Assembly (NCBI RefSeq): GCF_900107675.1
Contig: NZ_FNRI01000002.1
Coordinates: forward strand, 1-64,000
Source: Alistipes timonensis JC136
GTDB taxonomy: Bacteria > Bacteroidota > Bacteroidia > Bacteroidales > Rikenellaceae
Length of the DNA: 64,000 nt
Direction of reading: 5' to 3'
Shown: positions 56,548 through 62,776 of the stretch, in pieces
Layout: each line of letters begins with the position of its first letter
Position numbering within the stretch: the first letter of the stretch is position 1
Made by a program: the position numbers and the translations under genes
The notes under the pieces: model-generated
Told to the model about the DNA's origin: nothing
Databases searched by the model: none
What the model saw: only the letters and a program-made list of their open reading frames with translations

Positions 56548-57285
56548 ATGAATGACAAGTTGCAACAGATCGACACCCTTTTAGGTGAACTGAATCAATA
56601 CAGGGCCAATGAAAATTACCGCATCACAGAGGCTCTGGAGATTGAGTATACCTATGACAGCAACCGCATTGAGGGAAATACCCTGACCCTCCATGAAACA
56701 GACATGGTGGTCAACAAAGGTATTACTATTGCAGGCAAAGGGCTGAGAGAGCATTTGGAAGCTATCAACCATAAAGAGGCTATTGATTTTATCAAGGACA
56801 TAGCCCAAAAGAAAGAGCCGATCTCGGAACGTGTGCTTTTGGATATTCATGCCATTGTCCTGCACAGCATAGACAAGGACAATGCAGGGAAATACCGCCG
56901 TGTACCTGTCATTATCAGCGGCAGCAAGCATATTCCTCCCCAGCCTTACCTGTTACAGCCCCAAATGGACGAGTTGTTTCAATGGTACGAGGCAAACAAA
57001 GATTCCATGCACCCGGTTGTATTGGCCGCTCAGATGCACGAGAAACTGGTGTCTATCCATCCCTTTATTGATGGGAATGGCAGGACAGCCCGTCTGTTGA
57101 TGAATCTGATATTGATGCAACACGGTTATCCCATTGCCAATATTAAGGGAGACAATGAGACAAGGCGACGCTACTATGAGACTTTGGAGGAGGCATCCTC
57201 GGGAGATAACTCGGCTTTTGTGGAGTTTATCGAGGATGTGGTAATTCAAAGTCTGACGTACTATCTGAAAATCATCCGGGGATAA
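56548..57285 (+). CDS. Fic family protein (class II, self-inhibited type)
   Basis: 245 residues from the ATG at 56548; an in-frame TTG at 56530 precedes the promoter box and is rejected. The Fic motif is HPFIDGNGRTARLLMN near residue 175, complete with His, Asp/Asn and both glycines. An N-terminal inhibitory motif SNRIEGN ([S/T]xxxE[G/N]) is near residue 40, as in class II Fic proteins that hold themselves inactive. Family enzymes usually transfer AMP to a protein target. There is no separate antitoxin gene. A terminator follows at 57309. Confidence 0.93.
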   Translation: MNDKLQQIDTLLGELNQYRANENYRITEALEIEYTYDSNRIEGNTLTLHETDMVVNKGITIAGKGLREHLEAINHKEAIDFIKDIAQKKEPISERVLLDIHAIVLHSIDKDNAGKYRRVPVIISGSKHIPPQPYLLQPQMDELFQWYEANKDSMHPVVLAAQMHEKLVSIHPFIDGNGRTARLLMNLILMQHGYPIANIKGDNETRRRYYETLEEASSGDNSAFVEFIEDVVIQSLTYYLKIIRG

Positions 57286-57308
57286 ACCGGAGAATTGAAT
57301 ACCAACGG

Positions 57309-57338
57309 GAGGTGTGGAGCGATCCATGCCTCTTTTTT
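57309..57338 (+). terminator. Terminator after fic
   Basis: GAGGTGTGG and CCATGCCTC form a stem with central mismatch, followed by TTTTTT. Confidence 0.75.
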
Positions 57339-57403
57339 ATTTGGGTGCAGTCAGCTATCATTTGAGACGTACCGATTATGCACTATTTTAGAGTACTGAA
57401 TTT

Positions 57404-57490
57404 ATGAAAGATTTGTATTTGACACTTATCGGAGGGGTTATATTTGTCCTTGTAGCCTACATAAGGGCAGATCCCCGCAAGAAAGAGTAA
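57404..57490 (+). CDS. Possible 28-residue membrane peptide
   Basis: An open frame MKDLYLTLIGGVIFVLVAYIRADPRKKE. One hydrophobic segment (residues 4-20) is followed by a basic tail, the layout of small type I toxin or regulatory membrane peptides. It lies alone between the fic terminator and the structured RNA, without a clear -7 box. It is short enough to be chance, but the amphipathic layout is notable. Confidence 0.4.
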   Translation: MKDLYLTLIGGVIFVLVAYIRADPRKKE

Positions 57491-57585
57491 ACATTTCTGT
57501 GAATCAATATTGATTTTCACAAACTTTTGACCGTAATTTGTTGTTACAATACCCCGTTGAGTAGTTGTATTTAAAAAACATTTTC
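57491..57585 (+). other. Short AT-rich gap with the -33 region of the RNA promoter
   Basis: No gene was seen. TTG at 57565-57567 lies 18 bases before the -7 box at 57586. Confidence 0.4.
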
Positions 57586-57593
57586 TAACTTTG
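57586..57593 (+). promoter_or_regulatory. -7 box of the structured RNA
   Basis: TAACTTTG, with TTG 18 bases upstream. Transcription would begin at about 57597, exactly where the first hairpin begins. Confidence 0.7.
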
Positions 57594-57596
57594 TGA

Positions 57597-57830
57597 TGCT
57601 ATCCCGATGGGTAGCGACATATTGATTGATGAAAGTGTTTAGCTTTTATCCTTGGTAGGGAATCTGGTAAATTTCAAAGTACAAAGGATAAGCAATACAA
57701 ACACTCATCACTTGCGTAGATGTATATTTCACTAATATATCTACCAAGTGTGGGGTATTGTTTATTTGTACTTGGGCTTACCAGAGCCTCCTACCAGATA
57801 AACTAACAACTCCACACTTTCTTTTTTTAA
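57597..57830 (+). ncRNA. Structured RNA of about 230 nt, unknown class
   Basis: Four hairpins in a row. H1: GCTA-CCC / GGG-TAGC, 57598-57615, triloop. H2: GTGTTT / AAACAC outer, TATCCTT / AAGGATA inner, 57635-57704. H3: CTTG-GTAGAT / ATCTAC-CAAG, 57711-57748, extended by ATAT pairs. H4: GTGTGG / CCACAC with inner GTTTAT / ATAAAC and GGCT / AGCC, 57748-57817, followed by TTTCTTTTTTT, so it ends like an intrinsic terminator. H3 and H4 share bases at 57745-57748. It precedes the small gene and the LRR lipoprotein gene. It may be an sRNA or an attenuator/riboswitch. I do not recognise the class. Confidence 0.65.
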
Positions 57831-57872
57831 TCCCCTCGATTCGGAGTTGGCTGGGGTAAATATCTAAATCCA

Positions 57873-58139
57873 ATGATTAATTTAATCTACGAAAATGGTG
57901 AATTTCGTTTCGAAAAAGCCTTTGAGCCTGTCACTCCTCAAACAATGGATGTCTTTCTCACAGTTAAAGATGTGGTTCCCGACACGCAGCGACCAGATTT
58001 AACCCAACAAGCTTGCCTATTTATCAATAAAAAGTTGGGAACGGAATATTCGACCGAGGGATTGGGTGATCTTTCAAAGACCGAAGAAAAAACGGTTGTT
58101 TCGATAACTGAAATTAATTTTAGACTATACCAGAAATGA
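57873..58139 (+). CDS. Small protein coupled to the LRR lipoprotein, unknown
   Basis: 88 residues (MINLIYENGEFRFEKAFEPVTPQTMDVFLTV at the start, ITEINFRLYQK at the end). No signal peptide, membrane segment or known motif. The stop codon TGA overlaps the ATG of the LRR lipoprotein gene (ATGA), so the two are translationally coupled. It is the first gene after the structured RNA. A cytoplasmic partner or chaperone-like role is possible but unsupported. Confidence 0.65.
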   Translation: MINLIYENGEFRFEKAFEPVTPQTMDVFLTVKDVVPDTQRPDLTQQACLFINKKLGTEYSTEGLGDLSKTEEKTVVSITEINFRLYQK

Positions 58140-60325
58140 AAACACTAATCATATTATTTGTTGCGACCATAATGATGGGCGTAGGATGTAGTAAAAGCGA
58201 AGACAGCGAAAATAATCCAGACAAACCCGATAAACCGAGCCCATTACCTGATTTACCGGACCCGAATGATGTTTGTTCTTGCATGGACGATATCATTTTT
58301 ATGCAATATTGTTATGATAATTTCGATGTTAATAAGGATGGTAAAGTCTCTCAAATAGAAGCCGCCGCAGTTTCAGAAATTGACCTTACGGATTTTGAAA
58401 TTAAAACGTTGACAGGCATTGGCTATTTCTCTAATCTGGAAATACTCAATTGTAAAGGGTGTAAAAATCTAACATCTGTTGATTTGAGTAATAATCTGAA
58501 AATTAGCCGAATTGGAGATTCTATGTTTGACGGATGTAGCGGTTTGAGCGAAATTATTTTTAATAATAATATTGTTGAAATCGGAGAATGGGCATTTTCT
58601 GATTGTAGTAGCTTAAAAAGGATTGATATACCAGAAACAGTTATTAATATTAAAAATGGGGCATTTTACGATTGTAGTGGTTTGACTGATGTTAGTATAC
58701 CAGAAACGGTTACTGAGATTAGAACCTATACATTCCGAGGTTGTAGTAGCTTAGAAAGTATTGATATCCCAAAAACAGTTAGTAGAATTTGGGCAGGTGT
58801 ATTTCAAGAATGTAGTAGTTTGACGAGTATTAATATCCCGGAAAAGGTTACTAAGATTGAGAATTGCACATTTCAGGATTGTAGTAGCTTAAAGAATATT
58901 GATATCCCAAAAACAGTTAGTAAAATTGGAGAATTTGCATTTTTTGGTTGTCGAAGTTTAGAGAGGATTGAGATACCAGAAAATGTTACTGAAATTGGAT
59001 GGAAGGCTTTTTATGGTTGTAGTAGTTTGGTGAATATTAATATCCCCAAAATGGTCACTAAAATTGGTGAAAGTGCATTTTATGAGTGTTGTAGTTTGAT
59101 CAATATTAGCTTACCAGAAACAATTACTGAGATTGGGACAAAAGCATTTGCATATTGTAGCAGTTTGACGAGTATTAATATCCCGGAAAAAGTTACTGAA
59201 CTTAAAGGCTCCATATTCTCTGATTGTTCTTCTTTGGTAAATGTGACTTTTGAAAAGGGATCACAATTAAAATCTATGACGAAAGACTTAGAGAGTGCTG
59301 GCGCTGTATTCAGAAATTGCACAGCTTTGACCACCATTGAGATCCCTGCAAGTGTAGAGACAATCGGAGATGGCATATTCGATAATTGTTCTTCTTTGAC
59401 AAGCGTAACTTTTGAGGAGGGTACACAGTTGAAATCAATATCGGGTGGTACTGTTTTTAAGGATTGTACGGCTTTGACCACTATTGAGATCCCTGCAAGT
59501 GTAGAGACCATTGAAGGAGGTATATTTTATAATTGTTCTTCTTTGACAAGCGTAACTTTTGAGGAGGGTACACAGTTGAAATCAATATCGGGTGGTACTG
59601 TTTTTAAGGATTGTACGGCTTTGACTACTATTGAGATCCCTGCAAGTGTAGAGACCATTGAAGGAGGTATATTTTATAATTGTTCTTCTTTGACAAATGT
59701 GACTTTTGAAGAGGGATCAAAGTTGCAATACATAACAGGTCGTAGTGGCAATTCTGTTGTTCGCCCTAATGCTATATTTGAGAATTGTACAGCTTTACCA
59801 AATATTAAAATTCCTGCAAGTGTAGAGACAATAAAAGGTCCCGTATTTTATAATTGTTCATCTTTAATGAATGTGACCTTTGAAGAGGGATCAAAGTTGG
59901 AGTCTATATCAGGTATAAGTGCCGTATTTAAAGATTGTACTGCTTTGGTTAGCATTGAGATACCTGCAAGCGTAAAGACGTTTGGAGGTAGTGTGTTTTA
60001 TAATTGTTCTTCACTGGCAAGCGTAATTTTTGAGAATGGCACACAGTTGAAATCAATAACGAATGATTATTTGGATGGTTGTGCTATATTTAATAATTGT
60101 ACTGCTTTAACTATCTTTGAAATTCCTGCAAGTGTGGAGTTAATCACTAACGAGATATTCTACAATTACAAAACACACCTCAGTATTTATTGTATGGCAA
60201 CAAATCCTCCTATGATTGATCATCTTAGCTGTCATTTTACATTATATGTTCCTGCTCTTAGCCTTGAAGCATATAAGAATAGTCGCTGGAGTTATTATTA
60301 TTCATCAATCGAACCAATAGAATAA
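58136..60325 (+). CDS. BspA-type leucine-rich-repeat surface lipoprotein
   Basis: A 729-residue lipoprotein: signal MKTLIILFVATIMMGVGC, lipid Cys at residue 18, then an Asp/Pro/Lys-rich linker. An EF-hand-like loop DVNKDGKVSQIEA lies near residue 62. From about residue 95 on, more than twenty LRR_5/BspA repeats of about 23 residues follow, in two styles: an early one (CSSLxxIDIPxTVxxIxxxAFxx) and a later one of 49-residue pairs (SSLTSVTFEEGTQLKSI... CTALTTIEIPASVETI). Two units at 59401-59694 are almost identical in DNA. Such proteins bind host or bacterial surface ligands; on a mobile element it may mediate contact between cells. Confidence 0.92.
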   Translation: MKTLIILFVATIMMGVGCSKSEDSENNPDKPDKPSPLPDLPDPNDVCSCMDDIIFMQYCYDNFDVNKDGKVSQIEAAAVSEIDLTDFEIKTLTGIGYFSNLEILNCKGCKNLTSVDLSNNLKISRIGDSMFDGCSGLSEIIFNNNIVEIGEWAFSDCSSLKRIDIPETVINIKNGAFYDCSGLTDVSIPETVTEIRTYTFRGCSSLESIDIPKTVSRIWAGVFQECSSLTSINIPEKVTKIENCTFQDCSSLKNIDIPKTVSKIGEFAFFGCRSLERIEIPENVTEIGWKAFYGCSSLVNINIPKMVTKIGESAFYECCSLINISLPETITEIGTKAFAYCSSLTSINIPEKVTELKGSIFSDCSSLVNVTFEKGSQLKSMTKDLESAGAVFRNCTALTTIEIPASVETIGDGIFDNCSSLTSVTFEEGTQLKSISGGTVFKDCTALTTIEIPASVETIEGGIFYNCSSLTSVTFEEGTQLKSISGGTVFKDCTALTTIEIPASVETIEGGIFYNCSSLTNVTFEEGSKLQYITGRSGNSVVRPNAIFENCTALPNIKIPASVETIKGPVFYNCSSLMNVTFEEGSKLESISGISAVFKDCTALVSIEIPASVKTFGGSVFYNCSSLASVIFENGTQLKSITNDYLDGCAIFNNCTALTIFEIPASVELITNEIFYNYKTHLSIYCMATNPPMIDHLSCHFTLYVPALSLEAYKNSRWSYYYSSIEPIE
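59401..59694 (+). repeat. Tandem 147-bp duplication in the LRR gene
   Basis: Units 59401-59547 and 59548-59694 appear to differ at a single base. Each encodes a 49-residue LRR pair. Confidence 0.85.
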
Positions 60326-60331
60326 ATCAAT

Positions 60332-60634
60332 ATGGAAAATAAGGAGCAATGGTCGGTTGAGCAGATTTTCAATCTTGTAGAAATGCAACACCATGCCGTC
60401 GGGGTGAATTATATGCCAGACACTAAATCTTATGAAAAATACGAAAACGGAATTACTGTTTTGCATGTTTTGTCTATGGATTTGGAAACAGCATTGCAGA
60501 ATATGAAAAACCGATTCAATACCTATGGAGTTATAAGAGTAGCAGGTTATGATAATAGTATATCGCCTATAAAATCAAAAGTCATTGAAATTGAATTTAG
60601 TACAGATGAAATAGATGGGATTGAACGAAAATAA
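60332..60634 (+). CDS. Small protein coupled to the retropepsin-like gene, unknown
   Basis: 100 residues (MENKEQWSVEQIFNLVEMQHHAVGVNYMPDTKSYEKYENGITVLHVLSMDLETALQNMKNRFNTYGVIRVAGYDNS...). The alternating strands and helices suggest a small alpha/beta domain. There is no signal peptide. It starts six bases after the lipoprotein stop, and its end overlaps the next start by 20 bases, so it belongs to the same operon. Confidence 0.65.
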   Translation: MENKEQWSVEQIFNLVEMQHHAVGVNYMPDTKSYEKYENGITVLHVLSMDLETALQNMKNRFNTYGVIRVAGYDNSISPIKSKVIEIEFSTDEIDGIERK

Positions 60635-61031
60635 TAAAATTCTACTCCAACAGAGTCTAATCCAAGTAGGATTACCCCTCCTCATCGTAAAAGCACAGGC
60701 CAAGAATCTGTGCTTTTTGCTTGATACGGGGAGTAACATCAATGTCCTTGATAAAAAAGTAGCTGAGTTCTTCCAGCTTTCGGGAGGAATAAACCAACAG
60801 CAACAATTTGGGATAGATGGAACACTCCAGATTACAGATGTAGTTGAAATGACTTTCTCGCTGGAAGAACGGGAGTACAAAGCAGCTTTCTCGGTGATGG
60901 ATTTATCCTCGGCTTTTGGAAAAGTGGAGGAAGAATCGGGCATACAGATTCACGGTCTGTTGGGATGTTCTTTCATGGAACAACAAAAATGGGTGCTCGA
61001 CTTTAAGGAATTAACATTATCTTTGAATTAA
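60615..61031 (+). CDS. Retropepsin-like aspartic protease domain protein
   Basis: A 138-residue single-domain protein. The active-site motif LCFLLDTGSNINVLDKKVAEFF (D-T-G-S near residue 37) and the later hydrophobic-hydrophobic-Gly element IHGLLGCSFMEQQKWVLDFKELTL match the retropepsin/clan AA fold. There is no signal peptide, so it is probably cytoplasmic and active as a dimer. It overlaps the upstream gene by 20 bases. A natural substrate is unknown; processing of an operon partner is one possibility. Confidence 0.82.
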   Translation: MGLNENNKILLQQSLIQVGLPLLIVKAQAKNLCFLLDTGSNINVLDKKVAEFFQLSGGINQQQQFGIDGTLQITDVVEMTFSLEEREYKAAFSVMDLSSAFGKVEEESGIQIHGLLGCSFMEQQKWVLDFKELTLSLN

Positions 61032-61048
61032 CAAATACTTAATAAATA

Positions 61049-61879
61049 ATGAAAAAGGCTATTATTTTACGAACTGTTATTTTAGTTGCTATCTTAAGTA
61101 TCCTTATCCCAATCGGGCTAAATTACATCTTAAATCAAGAAACTCCTTGTAAAATTACAGTTGTAGGAGAGGGAAAGGACTGGCTATCTTTTTATGGTTC
61201 ATATATAGGTGGTGTACTGACATCTCTTATCTCATTTACAATCTTGTTATTTACAATCAATCACAACAAAAACTCCCAACAAATAATTCTACAAGAACAA
61301 AGTTTATCCCAGTTGAAACATGACCTTGCAACTCGCATTTCCCAACTCAATTTTAGTAGGATTGGAATTGTTTCATTAGTTTTAATTGACACAGAAAGGT
61401 GTAAAGAAGAAAATCTTAAATTAGATGATTTCCATCAGGAATTAACACGAGAGTTTAATGCTTTTAACCTTGTATACGAAAACTCAAGAGATCATCATAT
61501 CTCAACCTTTATGAGAGCATATACTCTCTGTGTACAGCAGTTGTTTGAAGATATCACAACTATGACAGAACTAATAGCAAAACTTCCAGCCCATGTACCT
61601 ACAATACAAGCAAAAGCTATGCAAGAGGCCATTGAGATTTATGATTTAACGTATCGTGGCATTATGGCTCCAAATCCTCCTGAAGAACAAAGAATGAGAA
61701 TTGCAGAATATCGATATAAATTAAAATCAATACCATTAAGAGAAAAGATTATACAAGATATTAATACCCTTATTAACAACCTTAATAGCCATAAAAACAA
61801 CTTTACAAATCCAGTTTTTACTGCAGCCCAAGAATGGATTAATGCGGAACAAGAAAAATTAAATAACCTGCGCGCTTAA
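61049..61879 (+). CDS. Two-TM protein resembling putative phage abortive-infection proteins
   Basis: A 276-residue inner-membrane protein. TM1 is residues 8-28, TM2 about 52-72 with the motif WLSFYGSYIGGVLTSLISFTILLFTI, followed by a coiled, glutamine-rich juxtamembrane segment and a helical cytoplasmic domain (FNAFNLVYENSRDHHISTFMRAYTLCVQQLFEDITT). The W-x-x-F/Y-G-S-Y-x-G-G segment plus helical tail is the look of putative abortive-infection (putAbiC-like) proteins. That name is a pattern match, not proven. It is the last gene before the right end. Confidence 0.6.
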   Translation: MKKAIILRTVILVAILSILIPIGLNYILNQETPCKITVVGEGKDWLSFYGSYIGGVLTSLISFTILLFTINHNKNSQQIILQEQSLSQLKHDLATRISQLNFSRIGIVSLVLIDTERCKEENLKLDDFHQELTREFNAFNLVYENSRDHHISTFMRAYTLCVQQLFEDITTMTELIAKLPAHVPTIQAKAMQEAIEIYDLTYRGIMAPNPPEEQRMRIAEYRYKLKSIPLREKIIQDINTLINNLNSHKNNFTNPVFTAAQEWINAEQEKLNNLRA

Positions 61880-61899
61880 ATTGGAGGTATAATTATTGC

Positions 61900-61913
61900 C
61901 AACTAAGTGCGCA
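61900..61913 (+). repeat. 13-mer repeat, copy C, right edge of cargo
   Basis: CAACTAAGTGCGCA. It shares 13 bases with copy A (52648) in direct orientation and 13 with copy B (56400) in inverted orientation. Confidence 0.7.
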
Positions 61914-61964
61914 ACTACCCTATTTCAATCACATTTTTAATCTCAGATGAAAAGGCAATTTGTG

Positions 61965-61982
61965 TTACCTATTTGGTTACCT
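61965..61982 (+). repeat. Candidate integrase arm-type site, right end
   Basis: TTACCTATTTGGTTACCT, one mismatch to 48059-48076; two TTACC units about 11 bases apart, 46 bases before the right repeat. Confidence 0.55.
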
Positions 61983-62035
61983 ATTGAGTTTCACAGAGAA
62001 CCCATCAATAATAAATAGCTGATTTACTGATTGAT

Positions 62036-62112
62036 GCCTCTTTAGCTCAGTTGGTAGAGCACGACACTCTTAATGTTGGGGTCCAGGGTTCGAGCCCCTG
62101 AGGGGGGGGGTA
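62036..62112 (+). tRNA. Second tRNA-Lys (CTT) copy with 9-G acceptor tract
   Basis: Identical to 47878-47950 up to the 3' acceptor strand, which reads A plus nine G plus TA instead of A plus five G plus TA. The four added bases would prevent a normal acceptor end, so this copy is either defective or a homopolymer error. Its upstream region lies inside the element and lacks the TACCTTTG promoter seen before the left copy. Confidence 0.6.
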
Positions 62113-62118
62113 CAAAGC

Positions 62119-62152
62119 AAAAGACTGATAATCAATGATTATCGGTCTTTTT
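62119..62152 (+). terminator. Terminator after the second tRNA-Lys copy
   Basis: A duplicate of 47957-47990. Confidence 0.8.
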
Positions 62153-62158
62153 GTTTTT

Positions 62159-62349
62159 GTGCGTCTGCCCTGTCGTCGGGCTTTTTCGGGTGGAAAAGAG
62201 AGCGTTTTCGGGGAAATGTTTAACACGTTGTTTAACACTAAATCAGTTGGTCAAACTTGTTTGCGCAACAATCCGACCAGTCCGCCCGCAAGAAAACAGA
62301 GCAGCGTCGGCAAAATATAGCCCCAGGCTTTTTTATCGTCGGTGAATTA
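62159..62349 (-). other. Gap right of the element with a small membrane-protein remnant
   Basis: On the minus strand a frame without a start codon reads TDDKKAWGYILPTLLCFLAG then GLVGLLRKQV and a stop, roughly 62249-62340. This looks like the end of a small one-helix membrane protein; a TAA stands just upstream. Nothing else was recognised. Confidence 0.3.
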
Positions 62350-62388
62350 TGAAAAACGGGACTGCCCGAAACACGACAGGCAGTCCCT
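62350..62388 (-). terminator. Terminator of the small Ser/Gly-rich protein gene
   Basis: GGGACTGCC / GGCAGTCCC with a 12-nt loop, followed on the minus strand by GTTTTT. Confidence 0.8.
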
Positions 62389-62427
62389 TGCTGCGATCCG
62401 ACAGAAACCGAATCGCAACGCTGGCAG

Positions 62428-62625
62428 TTACTTACGATTTTTGGTGTACTGGTTGTGACCTTCGGGGTTGTTGCTGCGCGAGACGCGGCCCGTAGCGGAG
62501 GTCTGACTCTTGGCGGTTCCCCGGCTCGACGAACCGGTCTGCGAAGTGGTCGAGCGCGACGATCCCGTCGACTTGCTCTGTCCGGCCTGCGAACGGCCGG
62601 CGGTCTTGTTGGTTGACTCTTTCAT
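62428..62625 (-). CDS. Small Ser/Thr/Gly-rich basic protein
   Basis: 65 residues of low complexity: Ser, Thr, Gly, Arg, Gln and Lys make up most of it (KSTGSSRSTTSQTGSSSRGTAKSQTS), ending in NNPEGHNQYTKNRK. It is probably disordered. The tail resembles the ends of small stress-related proteins seen in Bacteroidetes, but no family is certain. A strong terminator follows, which supports a real transcript. Confidence 0.6.
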   Translation of the reverse strand: MKESTNKTAGRSQAGQSKSTGSSRSTTSQTGSSSRGTAKSQTSATGRVSRSNNPEGHNQYTKNRK

Positions 62626-62776
62626 GCTATTAAAGAATTTAGTTTGACATTAAACCTGCCAGCCGTGTCGGAAAGCTGTCGTCTCCGGCCGGAGGCCTGT
62701 TTCGGCACCGCATTGTTGACGCAGAATGCGGTGTCGTTTGCAAGAATACAAAACATATACCATTCCGCATCCGGCG

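Larger units (their letters stand above)
47871..62158. mobile_element. Integrative element in tRNA-Lys(CTT), satellite-like
   Basis: About 14.1 kb of visibly AT-rich DNA lies between direct repeats of tRNA-Lys. Order: tyrosine integrase, acidic protein, SF2 helicase-like protein, palindrome cluster plus winged-helix initiator-like protein, small protein, Sak4-like ATPase, DUF3871 protein, then cargo (DUF4062 protein, Fic, structured RNA, LRR lipoprotein, retropepsin-like, abortive-infection-like). No relaxase, T4SS, capsid or terminase gene is seen. The size, integrase next to att, replication core and accessory end recall phage satellites or small mobilised elements; autonomy and helper are unknown. 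Confidence 0.88.
62029..62158 (+). repeat. attR: right copy of the tRNA-Lys direct repeat
   Basis: The same sequence as 47871-47996 except for four extra G in the acceptor stem and one fewer T near the end. It marks the right junction of the element. Confidence 0.88.

Noticed and set aside
57586..57872. Retron RNA (msr-msd)
   Set aside because: There is no reverse transcriptase gene anywhere in the element.
58600..60200. Possible CRISPR-like repeats
   Set aside because: The repetition is in-frame LRR coding sequence with varying units and no constant repeat-spacer pattern.
62151..62345. 64-codon plus-strand frame right of the second tRNA
   Set aside because: It overlaps the repeat end and terminator and has no recognisable feature; the minus-strand remnant is the better reading.
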